Of a stretch of DNA of 46,446 nt, positions 1 to 11,450 are shown one piece after another. The stretch is from Phellopilus nigrolimitatus (Eukaryota > Basidiomycota > Agaricomycetes > Hymenochaetales > Hymenochaetaceae), in contig JAJOHG010000202.1 of NCBI GenBank assembly GCA_021029095.1, positions 1-46,446 of the forward strand. Direction: 5' to 3'. Position 1 is the stretch's first letter. The number at the start of each line of letters is the position of its first letter. A program made the position numbers and the translations under genes. The notes under the pieces are model-generated. The model ran no database searches and was not told where the DNA came from. It saw nothing but the letters and a program-made list of their open reading frames with translations.

Positions 1-398
1 CGTATATCCCTGGACAATCTGCGTCGGGGAAAGTCTGTCATAGAGCGCTTCTTAAAAGCGGTTTCCACCTTATAAACCAATCTTTAATCAACATGATACA
101 CAACCACCTACGTTATTTTCGCTCTGCCCTTCGTTATCCCATATCATTTACCCATTTTACCCTTAGGTATTCGTAATATATCGCTGTCAATCTTTCTGAT
201 ATTAGGTCCATCTTGACCTTTGTACTTCATTTTGTCTGCTCCGCTAATGTATTTTTCATGTAAAAATCTTTTCTTTTTCAATTGTACAGTACAATAAACA
301 TCAAGATTAGAAGACCATTTTAATGTCAGATGACGAGGAAAATTTGTAATGATGGTTTTGAATAAAGAAAAGGGAAAGACGTTTCTCAAGCCACAATA
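1..398. other. 3' flank of the first P450 copy; no gene seen
   Basis: AT-rich sequence downstream (on the minus strand) of the first P450 copy. An 81-codon open frame exists on the minus strand, but it runs straight on from the P450 3' end past a predicted stop and resembles no family I know. I see no RNA gene or repeat here. Confidence 0.4.
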
Positions 399-2529
399 CT
401 CTGGTATTTGATAACTAGGCCTGATTTAGGGAATACTGAGAACGGAAAATAAATCTAGATAGACTTACAGACTGGCTTCATAGGGCGTGGTTTGGACCTG
501 GAGAAGGTAGATAAGAATTTGTGAGTCTTTCCGTATTTCCAAACAGTAGAGAATCTGCCGGAGAGGGAGTATTGACTGTCGAGTATATATACTTACAAAT
601 TATCTCGATCAGGCTCTGGGAGAGTGTTGATTCGCGTCTACAGCACTGTAGTCATACTTTAACAAAAAGAGTGCGAGTATGGCCTTAATTTCGAGCTTCG
701 CAAAGCGCATCCCGGTACAAGGATGCCGGCCTATATGCAAGGAAATGTTTATAATAAGAATGATTTAGCATGCGCACGAAAAAAAGGAGATCTGACCAAC
801 GCCTCAACCCAAGAAAGCCCAGTGCTGTCTTTTATCCTCGCCGCGCGAAAAGCGGGACGGGTCCCATCTAATAACAGAGCATGTTTACCGTCAATACGTC
901 AATACCCACGAGACATGACGAACACGTACTTATAAGGATCAGGATAGATTTCGGGGTCGTGATGTACACTGTTCACCGAGTACGCGAGAAACGTGCCCGG
1001 CGACGCCTTGTGGCCTTCGAAAGACATGTCTTCGCCGTCCTGCACAGGCAATACGCGCCGCAGCAAAGAACCAGTCATGACAAAACGGATCGTCTCGCGC
1101 AAACACAGATCAATCACTGCCATTTCTTCCTCCCATACTTGCGGAGGAAGCTGAGCAAGCTGCGAGCTCATGCTCCCAGTCGAGTCGGTATACTTCGAGA
1201 CGAATTCGCGTATCTCTGCGAGAACCTTGGTTTTCCACTCGGGGTTGACCGCAAGAAAGAGCAGGAGCCAGCTCGACATTATACCTGTGTTGACTAATAA
1301 AACGAGGTAAGATACTGATAGATTACGAATGGAAACAGATAGACGAACTTATACCAGCAAAAAGGGCACCCATGACGAACTGTATAATGTCATTTACGCC
1401 GTCGCCCTCGTCTAACAGTACCTGAACAGAGTCATCCTCCCTTCTCCCTTCTTCCTTCCGTTTGTCGATGGCGCCCTTCAACAACAAATACAAATCTGCC
1501 GTAGCCTGTTGTTTGTTGCGCTTCCGCACAGTGCTCGGAAACCATCCAAGAAGACGGGAGGCAGCCGACACGCCGTTCTCCATATCCCAGTAAAGCTGCA
1601 TAACGCGTTTCACGGCAGCTGGGTCATCCGCGATCTCCCGGCACGATGCAGCGCGGATTGTCAGTTGGAATACCGCCTATGAGAAATAAGTACAAGAATA
1701 CACACATGAGTATGACATGTGAGATGGCATACATTGTAGATGTCATTGAAAGGATCGAACTGCCCATTTCCAGCCCACCTCTCCGTAATTTGGTCGAGAT
1801 CTTGGAACATCAACGTGAGGTCTATGACGTTGTTGCCGCCATGAGTACACGAACGAATTCAAAAGAACTGGGCGGCTTACTTCTAGCCATACGGTCACGT
1901 CGAAGACACTTAGTTACTCGTTTGCTTAACCAGAATTTAAGAAAGGGAGAAATTGATAAGAGTAAGTGAAATAATCTCAATTGTCTCTACCTCGTCTCCA
2001 TCGTTGATGTATTTCTCAACTTTGATGTCTCTTAACGACGGTGTCTACTAAGTGCGTGTCTCATGAATTCAAATTCGGGCGGAACGTGAGTGAAAAGGAA
2101 AGGCTTGCAAGTCCGAACAGTATCGCATAGCCCTCATAAAAGTGCAGATTTTTGCTTCCGAAAAACCGATGGCGGGATTGTTCGCTAGATACCACCCATA
2201 CTTTGTTCTGCGTTTGAGGCTCAATCAGCAGGAAAGTTTGTCAGAACAATGTGAGGACATACGCGATGAACTGTGAAGGAGAATATGTTTCCAAATTCCT
2301 TCAGACCTTCCTTTATAAACGAATACCTCCTCGAGTAAAAGTCCCAAGCGCCGATGAAGGGTATACCAGCTTTGTAGGGCACGCCATCCTCGTCGGTCGA
2401 TTTGAAGACATAGACAGTCACCAGGATTCCGGCCAGCCCAGCAAGAAGACTTAGCCCATAAAGAGAAGACCTTTCGGACAAGTTCAGGTCATCAAGGAAG
2501 GTCGGAACGATGTTCACTGTGTAGAACAT
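399..2529 (-). pseudogene. Cytochrome P450 (CYP51-like, E-class), copy 1, broken
   Basis: Seen: the N-terminus has one membrane-anchor helix (LYGLSLLAGLAG). Spliced exons then give a P450 body: I-helix region around 1,270-1,400, ExxR-type LRETIRF, PEIYPDP, a heme-loop exon and HPCTGMRFAKLE. Breaks: the heme loop reads FLG-stop-GVG where copies 2 and 3 have FLGWGVG (TGA on the minus strand at 804-806). Near the C-terminus, after YDYSAVDA, 7 nt stand where the sister copies have 18, a net loss of 11 nt and a frameshift. One intron also lacks its AG acceptor (near 1936). Family knowledge: these are ER-anchored heme monooxygenases needing a P450 reductase; substrate unknown. Introns are about 55-65 nt. 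The 3' third is diverged from copies 2 and 3, while the 5' two thirds are identical to copy 2. Almost certainly non-functional. Confidence 0.85.
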
Positions 2530-2561
2530 CGATTTGAATAGAAATAGGGGGGTACACTCGC

Positions 2562-2601
2562 GAGACAGAGACAGACAGAGACAGAAACAGAAAGAGAGAA
2601 A
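2562..2601. repeat. GACAGA-type simple repeat upstream of P450 copy 1
   Basis: A run of GACAGA/CAGAAA units directly upstream of the start codon of P450 copy 1 (pyrimidine-rich on the coding strand). It recurs at 6416-6455 in the second repeat unit. It could sit in the 5' leader, but nothing shows a regulatory role. Confidence 0.6.
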
Positions 2602-4259
2602 GTGATATCGTTATTAACCTCTGCAGCGCGCTCAGATAGGGGACTAAATGCCTTCCCTGCAGTCGTAAAAAAAGATCTAACAAACGGAAGTATAGTGGAT
2701 TGATCTTGTCCATCGACCCGTCCTCCTCGGCGTCCTCGATGTCCGGCTCTCCCTCTCAAGTCTCGGGAGAAGCTGCTGTTCCGTGTGCTATTCCAGTGTT
2801 GTGAAGGCATCCAGCGTTTGACAGAGGTGCACGAGGCCTCCTTCACGCTGAGAGTTTCTAGAAGTGGGATGTTTTCGAACACCGGGCGCCCATATTATGG
2901 GTACTCAGTAACCGCAGTGGTGCGTGGCGCATCCCCAGTCGCAAAATCAGGCTTTTTACATGCACCATTTTGTCTCCTAGTGCTTATTCAAGAGATAATG
3001 CGTTCCTGGAGTTGTCTGTTTGGACATTGGACACCCCCTTTGCAAATTTGTCCACGCGCTCGTTACGTTACTATGGGTTTGCATTTCACTGTGAATTGTC
3101 ATCGTCACCTAAGAAGCACAGCATCGTGGCCTCATAATATACATATGTATATGGTTTGTCCTGGTCTGTCTAGAAGAATTGGAGGCTTTCTGAACCAGCT
3201 TCGAGATATTCGTTTCAGGAAATCAGTTAGGCGAGCTCCCCAGACAGAGTATTGCGTTAAGCATACAGGGCAGTTAGCTTGTGCGACGACACCAAAGAAG
3301 ACCCGAAACCGAAGATTGAGACCTTGAGGAAGCAGGAGGAAGGAGAAGGAAGCAGCCACGTTTGGCAGCGCTCGGCCAGGAGCCCAACAAGACACGGCGG
3401 AAAATCAGCGTTGGCGCGAGTATGTCCCAAACAAATATCTCTTCGCTTCCAAGACAAGCCAGCCCGTTCGAGGGAGGCGCAAGGAAGGACGTGGTCAAGA
3501 GACACGTTTTCTTGCAAATTTGCTGAAGTCGCAGAGGCGAGTAGTAGTGCAAATTTACCCGATACAGTCATTCTGCTTACAACAACTTCGGAATGCACGG
3601 GGTCCTCGTCCTATACATATGATTGGTTGGAATTGTGCCAAAAGCAACTGACGGAACAAAATCTTTGAAGGAAGTATAGGTGGGTTAGAAAAGTCTTCGG
3701 CCCCCCCTAAAAAAGGAAAGTGGTTCCTGTCTGCGTCGTTCGCACAGAAAACCGTCAAGAAATGCCTTGTAACCATGCAAGTCTTTGCCCTAGATACATA
3801 TGAGAAACAAAAACTATGTGTTGATTTGTTTTGCTGGATGAGTTGAGCTGGCAGACAGTGGTGGGTGGCGCCGCAAAACGATGCCGCGTCGAGCGCTACG
3901 CAGGCGGGAACCGCCTTCCTTTTTAAGGGGGGCCGAAGACTTTTCTGACCCACCTGTAGCTGACCCAAAGTTGTTGCCATAACAACTCGGGTGACAGGTG
4001 ATTTTCCTTTGAGAGAATCGCTGCCTTAACGACTGGCTTTCGTACTGGAGGAGCTCCGAGACAGATACATCTACATGACCTGGCTTTTTATTTTGCAATA
4101 CCACTTGGGCAGGAGGTCTGGGTCATCATGGAGAAGTGCATCTCCATAGTCCTGGTCTTGACACAAGGGTCGTTAAATAAACTCTTTATGTTATGATAAG
4201 CATTCGTGGTTGAATGGGGAAAGAGAAGTGCATAGTACGCGACTTCTTAAGCTACGATA
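2602..4259. other. Spacer between P450 copies 1 and 2; no convincing gene
   Basis: Several open frames overlap here on both strands (up to 180 codons). None shows a recognisable domain or a sensible spliced structure, and they overlap each other antisense. The only definable object is the MITE at 3677-3956. The same spacer is repeated at 6456-8113. Confidence 0.5.
3677..3956. mobile_element. MITE with ~60-bp TIRs and TA target duplication, copy 1
   Basis: The ends are inverted repeats: left TAGGTGGGTTAGAAAAGTC, right the complement with GACTTTTCTGACCCACCTG. Homology extends about 60 bp inward through a C-rich run, AAAAAAGGAAG and a GGTTCC stretch. TA flanks both sides (3675-3676 and 3957-3958). 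About 280 bp, no coding capacity. TA duplications and a small non-coding body are typical of Tc1/mariner-derived MITEs; the assignment to that superfamily is inference. Confidence 0.8.
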
Positions 4260-6383
4260 CTCTGATATTTGATATCTAAATCCAGTTTTAGAAAACACAC
4301 GGGAAATAAACCAGCTGAACTCACAAACAGGCTTTACTGGCCGTGGTCTGGACCTGGAAAGTGCGGAGAAAGGTTTGTAAGTTTTATCGTCTTTCGAAAT
4401 ATGAAGGAAGATGCTGAAATTAACAGCCGACAAGCATGTACTTACAGGTTGTCTCTATCGGGCTCTGGGAGAATGTCGACTGGCTTTCCCGCCGCGTCGA
4501 CAGCACTGTAGTCATACTTCATCAGAAATTGCGCGAGTATGACTTTAACTTCGAGTTTTGCGAAGCGCATTCCGAGACAAGGATGGCGGCCTGGTTGCAA
4601 GGTAATTTTTGTTATAAGTTTCATGTAGCATATACGCGCGAAAGGAGGACTGACCAACACCCCAGCCCAAGAAAGCCCAATGTGCCTTTTTGTCTTCGCC
4701 ACGCTCGAAGCGAGACGGGTCCCACCTAATAGGAGAGTATGTTTGCGTCAGTATGTTAATGACCACGAGACATGACGAACACGTACTTCAAAGGATCAGG
4801 ATAGATTTCGGGGTCGTGATGTATACTGTTCACCGAGTACGCGAGGAACGTGCCCGGCGACGCCTTGTGGCCTTCGAAGGACATGTCTTCGCCGTCCTGC
4901 GCAGGCAAGACGCGCCGCAGCAAAGAACCACTCATGACAAAACGGATCGTCTCGCGCAAACACAGATCAATCACTGCCATTTCTTCCTCCCATACTTGCG
5001 GAGGAAGCTGCGCAAGCTGCGAGCTCATGCTCCCAGTCGAATCGGTATACTTCGAGACGAATTCGCGTAGCTCTGCGAGAACCTTGGTTTTCCACTCGGG
5101 GTTGACCGCAAGAAAGAGCAGGAGCCAGCTCGACATTATACCTGTGTTGACTAATAAAACGAGGTAAGATACTGATAGATTACGAATGGAAACAGATAGA
5201 CGAACTTATACCAGCAAAAAGGGCACCCATGACGAACTGTATAATGTCATTTACGCCGTCGCCCTCGTCTAACAGTACCTGAACAGAGTCATCCTCCCTT
5301 CTCCCTTCTTCCTTCCGTTTGTCGATGGCGCCCTTCAACAACAAATACAAATCTGCCGTAGCCTGTTGTTTGCGCTTCCGCACAGTGCTCGGAAACCATC
5401 CAAGAAGACGGGAGGCAGCCGACACGCCGTTCTCCATATCCCAGTAAAGCTGCATAACGCGTTTCACGGCAGCTGGGTCATCCGCGATCTCCCGGCACGA
5501 TGCAGCGCGGATTGTCAGTTGGAATACCGCCTATGAGAAATAAGTACAAGAATACACACATGAGTATGACATGTGAGATGGCATACATTGTAGATGTCAT
5601 TGAAAGGATCGAACTGCCCATTTCCAGCCCACCTCTCCGTAATTTGGTCGAGATCTTGGAACATCAACGTGAGGTCTATGACGTTGTTGCCGCCATGAGT
5701 ACACGAACGAATTCAAAAGAACTGGGCGGCTTACTTCTAGCCATACGGTCACGTCGAAGACACTTAGTTACTCGTTTGCTTAACCAGAATTTAAGAAAGG
5801 GAGAAATTGATAAGAGTAAGTGAAATAATCTCAATTGTCTCTACCTCGTCTCCATCGTTGATGTATTTCTCAACTTTGATGTCTCTTAACGACGGTGTCT
5901 ACTAAGTGCGTGTCTCATGAATTCAAATTCGGGCGGAACGTGAGTGAAAAGGAAAGGCTTGCAAGTCCGAACAGTATCGCATAGCCCTCATAAAAGTGCA
6001 GATTTTTGCTTCCGAAAAACCGATGGCGGGATTGTTCGCTAGATACCACCCATACTTTGTTCTGCGTTTGAGGCTCAATCAGCAGGAAAGTTTGTCAGAA
6101 CAATGTGAGGACATACGCGATGAACTGTGAAGGAGAATATGTTTCCAAATTCCTTCAGACCTTCCTTTATAAACGAATACCTCCTCGAGTAAAAGTCCCA
6201 AGCGCCGATGAAGGGTATACCAGCTTTGTAGGGCACGCCATCCTCGTCGGTCGATTTGAAGACATAGACAGTCACCAGGATTCCGGCCAGCCCAGCAAGA
6301 AGACTTAGCCCATAAAGAGAAGACCTTTCGGACAAGTTCAGGTCATCAAGGAAGGTCGGAACGATGTTCACTGTGTAGAACAT
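4260..6383 (-). pseudogene. Cytochrome P450, copy 2 (hybrid gene), probably mis-spliced
   Basis: Spliced reading gives an N-terminal membrane anchor, SKNLHFYEGY, an FDPFNDIYN segment, the I-helix region, LRETIRF, PEIYPDP, WDPSRFERGE, then an intact heme loop FLGWGVG-RHPCLGMRFAKLE with the cysteine ligand, ending near RPRPVKPV. The 3' part is identical to copy 3 and the 5' part to copy 1, so this gene is a recombinant. One defect: the intron after ...INDGDE has TTAAA where copy 3 has a CAAG acceptor (position 5790). The next AG downstream gives an early stop, and reading through also stops. If that acceptor is really lost, only the 3' half is intact. I cannot exclude an unusual splice choice. 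Confidence 0.65.
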
Positions 6384-8113
6384 CGATTTGAATAGAAATA
6401 GGGGGGTACACTCGCGAGACAGAGACAGACAGAGACAGAAACAGAAAGAGAGAAAGTGATATCGTTATTAACCTCTGCAGCGCGCTCAGATAGGGGACTA
6501 AATGCCTTCCCTGCAGTCGTAAAAAAAGATCTAACAAACGGAAGTATAGTGGATTGATCTTGTCCATCGACCCGTCCTCCTCGGCGTCCTCGATGTCCGG
6601 CTCTCCCTCTCAAGTCTCGGGAGAAGCTGCTGTTCCGTGTGCTATTCCAGTGTTGTGAAGGCATCCAGCGTTTGACAGAGGTGCACGAGGCCTCCTTCAC
6701 GCTGAGAGTTTCTAGAAGTGGGATGTTTTCGAACACCGGGCGCCCATATTATGGGTACTCAGTAACCGCAGTGGTGCGTGGCGCATCCCCAGTCGCAAAA
6801 TCAGGCTTTTTACATGCACCATTTTGTCTCCTAGTGCTTATTCAAGAGATAATGCGTTCCTGGAGTTGTCTGTTTGGACATTGGACACCCCCTTTGCAAA
6901 TTTGTCCACGCGCTCGTTACGTTACTATGGGTTTGCATTTCACTGTGAATTGTCATCGTCACCTAAGAAGCACAGCATCGTGGCCTCATAATATACATAT
7001 GTATATGGTTTGTCCTGGTCTGTCTAGAAGAATTGGAGGCTTTCTGAACCAGCTTCGAGATATTCGTTTCAGGAAATCAGTTAGGCGAGCTCCCCAGACA
7101 GAGTATTGCGTTAAGCATACAGGGCAGTTAGCTTGTGCGACGACACCAAAGAAGACCCGAAACCGAAGATTGAGACCTTGAGGAAGCAGGAGGAAGGAGA
7201 AGGAAGCAGCCACGTTTGGCAGCGCTCGGCCAGGAGCCCAACAAGACACGGCGGAAAATCAGCGTTGGCGCGAGTATGTCCCAAACAAATATCTCTTCGC
7301 TTCCAAGACAAGCCAGCCCGTTCGAGGGAGGCGCAAGGAAGGACGTGGTCAAGAGACACGTTTTCTTGCAAATTTGCTGAAGTCGCAGAGGCGAGTAGTA
7401 GTGCAAATTTACCCGATACAGTCATTCTGCTTACAACAACTTCGGAATGCACGGGGTCCTCGTCCTATACATATGATTGGTTGGAATTGTGCCAAAAGCA
7501 ACTGACGGAACAAAATCTTTGAAGGAAGTATAGGTGGGTTAGAAAAGTCTTCGGCCCCCCCTAAAAAAGGAAAGTGGTTCCTGTCTGCGTCGTTCGCACA
7601 GAAAACCGTCAAGAAATGCCTTGTAACCATGCAAGTCTTTGCCCTAGATACATATGAGAAACAAAAACTATGTGTTGATTTGTTTTGCTGGATGAGTTGA
7701 GCTGGCAGACAGTGGTGGGTGGCGCCGCAAAACGATGCCGCGTCGAGCGCTACGCAGGCGGGAACCGCCTTCCTTTTTAAGGGGGGCCGAAGACTTTTCT
7801 GACCCACCTGTAGCTGACCCAAAGTTGTTGCCATAACAACTCGGGTGACAGGTGATTTTCCTTTGAGAGAATCGCTGCCTTAACGACTGGCTTTCGTACT
7901 GGAGGAGCTCCGAGACAGATACATCTACATGACCTGGCTTTTTATTTTGCAATACCACTTGGGCAGGAGGTCTGGGTCATCATGGAGAAGTGCATCTCCA
8001 TAGTCCTGGTCTTGACACAAGGGTCGTTAAATAAACTCTTTATGTTATGATAAGCATTCGTGGTTGAATGGGGAAAGAGAAGTGCATAGTACGCGACTTC
8101 TTAAGCTACGATA
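6384..8113. other. Spacer between P450 copies 2 and 3 (repeat of 2530-4259)
   Basis: Identical to the first spacer, shifted by 3,854 bp. It holds the simple repeat at 6416-6455 and the second MITE copy at 7531-7810. I see no further gene. Confidence 0.6.
7531..7810. mobile_element. MITE, copy 2 (carried by the tandem duplication)
   Basis: Identical to the element at 3677-3956, with the same TA flanks (7529-7530, 7811-7812). It arose by duplication of the whole repeat unit, not by an independent insertion. Confidence 0.85.
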
Positions 8114-10262
8114 CTCTGATATTTGATATCTAAATCCAGTTTTAGAAAACACACGGGAAATAAACCAGCTGAACTCACAAACAGGCTTTACTGGCCGTGG
8201 TCTGGACCTGGAAAGTGCGGAGAAAGGTTTGTAAGTTTTATCGTCTTTCGAAATATGAAGGAAGATGCTGAAATTAACAGCCGACAAGCATGTACTTACA
8301 GGTTGTCTCTATCGGGCTCTGGGAGAATGTCGACTGGCTTTCCCGCCGCGTCGACAGCACTGTAGTCATACTTCATCAGAAATTGCGCGAGTATGACTTT
8401 AACTTCGAGTTTTGCGAAGCGCATTCCGAGACAAGGATGGCGGCCTGGTTGCAAGGTAATTTTTGTTATAAGTTTCATGTAGCATATACGCGCGAAAGGA
8501 GGACTGACCAACACCCCAGCCCAAGAAAGCCCAATGTGCCTTTTTGTCTTCGCCACGCTCGAAGCGAGACGGGTCCCACCTAATAGGAGAGTATGTTTGC
8601 GTCAGTATGTTAATGACCACGAGACATGACGAACACGTACTTCAAAGGATCAGGATAGATTTCGGGGTCGTGATGTATACTGTTCACCGAGTACGCGAGG
8701 AACGTGCCCGGCGACGCCTTGTGGCCTTCGAAGGACATGTCTTCGCCGTCCTGCGCAGGCAAGACGCGCCGCAGCAAAGAACCACTCATGACAAAACGGA
8801 TCGTCTCGCGCAAACACAGATCAATCACTGCCATTTCTTCCTCCCATACTTGCGGAGGAAGCTGCGCAAGCTGCGAGCTCATGCTCCCAGTCGAATCGGT
8901 ATACTTCGAGACGAATTCGCGTAGCTCTGCGAGAACCTTGGTTTTCCACTCGGGGTTGACCGCAAGAAAGAGCAGGAGCCAGCTCGACATTATACCTGTG
9001 TTGACTAATAAAACGAGGTAAGATACTGATAGATTACGAATGGAAACAGATAGACGAACTTATACCAGCAAAAAGGGCACCCATGACGAACTGTATAATG
9101 TCATTTACGCCGTCGCCCTCGTCTAACAGTACCTGAACAGAGTCATCCTCCCTTCTCCCTTCTTCCTTCCGTTTGTCGATGGCGCCCTTCAACAACAAAT
9201 ACAAATCTGCCGTAGCCTGTTGTTTGCGCTTCCGCACAGTGCTCGGAAACCATCCAAGAAGACGGGAGGCAGCCGACACGCCGTTCTCCATATCCCAGTA
9301 AAGCTGCATAACGCGTTTCACGGCAGCTGGGTCATCCGCGATCTCCCGGCACGATGCAGCGCGGATTGTCAGTTGGAATACCGCCTATGAGAAATAAGTA
9401 CAAGAATACACAAATGAGCATGACATGTGAGACGACATACATTATAGATGTCATTGAAAGGGTCGAACTGCCCATTTCCAGCCCACCTCTCCGTAATTTG
9501 GTCGAGGTCCTGGAACATCAACGTGAGGTCTATGGCGTTATTGCTACCATGAGTAATTACATTCAGGAGATTCGTGGGAGGGGGGACTTACTTCTGGCCA
9601 TACGGTCACGTCGAAGACACGCAGTTAGACGTTTGCCAAACCAAGAGGTCTTGAGAAAGGAGGAATCAGTCAAGAGCGTGTGCAATATCTTCATTTTGCT
9701 CTACCATGTCTCCGTCCTCAACGTTTTTATTAACCTTGATGTCTTTCAACGACGGTGACTAGATGTGCGTCCCATGAACGAAAATTACATCAGAACGGCA
9801 GACGAAATGACTTACATCTCCGTTCAGTATAACGTAGCCCTCAGAGAAATGCAGATTCTTGCTTCCGAAGAAACGATTCCGAGCGTTTTCACCAGATACC
9901 ACCCATACTTTGTGCTGTGTTGAAGCCCGATCAGCAGCCAAGTCCGTTGGAACTGCTTAAAGACTTACGCGGTTGATTCTGAAGGAATACACGTTTCCCA
10001 ATTTCTTTATCCCTTCCTGTATGAACGAATTCCTCCTCGAGTAAAAGTCCCAAGCACCGATGAAGGGTATACCGGCTTTGTAGGGCACGCCATCCTCGTC
10101 GGTCGATTTGAAGGCATAGACAGTCGCCAGGATTCCGGCTAATCCAGCGAGAAGACTTAATCCATAGAGATTGGACCCTTCAGACGAGCTCAGACCATCG
10201 AAGAAGGTCGTGCTGATGTTCATTGCGCTAGGCATGGGGGCAAGGGAGTGCAGCTGAGCCAT
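8114..10262 (-). CDS. Cytochrome P450 (CYP51-like, E-class), copy 3, apparently intact
   Basis: Start ATG at 10262. The N-terminus carries one hydrophobic anchor (LYGLSLLAGLAGILATVYAF), predicting ER attachment. Spliced exons continue through HKVWVVSGENAR, FFGSKNLHFSEGY, SLKDIKVNKNVEDGDM, a 55-nt intron (9650-9704) with proper borders, WFGKRLTACLRRDRMAR, FQLTIRAASCREIADD, the I-helix region, LRETIRF (ExxR), PEIYPDP, WDPSRFERGEDKK and heme loop FLGWGVG-RHPCLGMRF with Cys ligand, ending around RPVKPV. All expected P450 landmarks are present and every intron has usable borders. Known for the family: NADPH-dependent monooxygenation with a reductase partner, often in fungal secondary metabolism or xenobiotic turnover. 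Substrate unknown. It is the only undamaged member of this array. Confidence 0.85.
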
Positions 10263-11450
10263 GCTGCGAGTTCCGTTTAACTTATAACATGCAATCCCGA
10301 ACGGTATTCTTGTTTAGATTCATTATATCCGGGTATGTGCGGGCGTCAAAAACATACCCCATAAGCTTAGAACCGATTCTCATCATTTTTACTGGGCGGC
10401 ATCACATAGCATTCGCGTGTTCGAATGGATCGCGTACCTATTTCACTGTAAAGTTTACGTCAAGAGGGTCGTCAAAGTCAACATTCTTTGCCGTCCAAAT
10501 TCGTTATACATGTATTAATTTTGTTTTTGGCAGCGAAACGACGTGCGATACGCAGGCGGGAACTGCCTTCCTTTTTCAGGGAGGGCAGCCGAAGACTTTT
10601 CTGACCCACATGTATCTCAGTTTGGAGACTTTTGACCTTATCAAATATTTCAGATGTTCCCGAACGTATTGTGCACATTGAAACATTCGTAAACGAGACC
10701 TCGTGCAAAACATACTGTATTCGCTCCCTTTGCACATAACATTTGGGAACTCACCATCACCACGCTTGTAACTTCAATTAATTTATCATTCGGCAACCAA
10801 AGGCTCGTAAGTACATGCGATCTATTTTACAGGTCGTCTTCGAGTTGAGCTTCGAGACTCTCTTACCGGCCAGCGATACTACAGAAAGGATTCTGAGAGT
10901 CGTTGCGGGTGAATAAACTCGAACACCTGCGAAGGCCGCGACGCGACTTGTAAGGAATCAAAAACCTGCGTGATCTTATATGCGAAGCCACAGCCATGAC
11001 ATTGATTATAGATTCATTCTTTTCATGTACGTACTCACAGAGCAAGCACCTCTTAAGAACCTTCGCTTGCCGTCGGTACTCTCTGAAACGTTGATTAATT
11101 TTCAAACATTGGAATAGGGTCTGCCTCCGCCAGCGGCGGTAGTCTCGCATCGGATTCACTGTTACCAGTGCATTCAGTTCGCATATTTGAGTGAACATGG
11201 CCGCTTTTCCATTCGTTCTTTTGAACTCCTTGTAACGGGCCTGCATTGGTGTATAACTTGGGCCGCATGATTGGCTAAATAAATGCACACAAAAGCATTC
11301 AACTCATGTCCTGAAGTTTCGAGAGATCAACAAATAACAATTATCTTTAAGGTATTCATACACTTCTAAAGGGGAAAGTACACGCGCCTTCAAGCTTTAG
11401 TGTGAGACAGTGATAAAGTGATAGGGGAAAGACTCGAGATCAAGCTTGAG
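10263..11450. other. Intergenic region with MITE remnant; no supported gene
   Basis: Between the P450 array and the Sec14-like gene, whose 3' ends point left. A 141-codon minus-strand frame (10863-11288) has an ordinary composition but no motif I recognise and no sign of splicing. I would not call it a gene on this evidence. A MITE end lies at 10510-10611. Confidence 0.4.
10510..10611. mobile_element. Truncated MITE (right end only)
   Basis: Positions 10551-10611 match the right terminal repeat of the MITE family (CGCAGGCGGGAAC ... GACTTTTCTGACCCACATG), and sequence just inside (about 10510-10550) resembles the MITE interior with deletions. No left terminal repeat is found, so this is a decayed relic. 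Confidence 0.6.

Larger units (their letters stand above)
1518..5371. repeat. Tandem repeat unit 1 (3,854 bp)
   Basis: Position n in this block matches n+3854 from about 1518 to 5558 with no difference I can find. The unit runs from inside one P450 gene, across the spacer, into the same point of the next P450 gene. Left of 1518 the copies differ by substitutions and a TTG insertion (around 1514-1517), which fixes this border. The unit contains the P450 5' half, a CAGA-rich tract, a MITE and the 3' half of the next P450. Confidence 0.9.
5372..9225. repeat. Tandem repeat unit 2 (3,854 bp)
   Basis: Second unit of the direct repeat. Identity with unit 1 continues for a further 187 bp, to 9412. 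The first mismatch is at 9413 (A, where 1705 and 5559 have C), after which the third P450 copy diverges steadily. The 187-bp block (1518-1704, 5372-5558, 9226-9412) is the only P450 segment identical in all three copies, so it marks where the crossover that made the extra unit took place. Confidence 0.9.

Noticed and set aside
1810..1860. Lost acceptor in the P450 intron after CLRRDRMAR
   Set aside because: The GTAG of copy 3 is GCGG in copies 1 and 2, but the in-frame acceptor is the next AG (CATAG), which all three share.
2785..3327. 180-codon plus-strand frame (repeated at 6639-7181)
   Set aside because: It overlaps several other frames on both strands, has no recognisable motif, and its duplication only reflects the tandem repeat.
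3257..4104. Cluster of 90-140 codon frames on both strands
   Set aside because: All overlap one another and some run through the MITE. No domain signature or splice structure.
10863..11288. 141-codon minus-strand frame
   Set aside because: No motif, no intron signals and an Arg-rich composition as expected of a chance frame.
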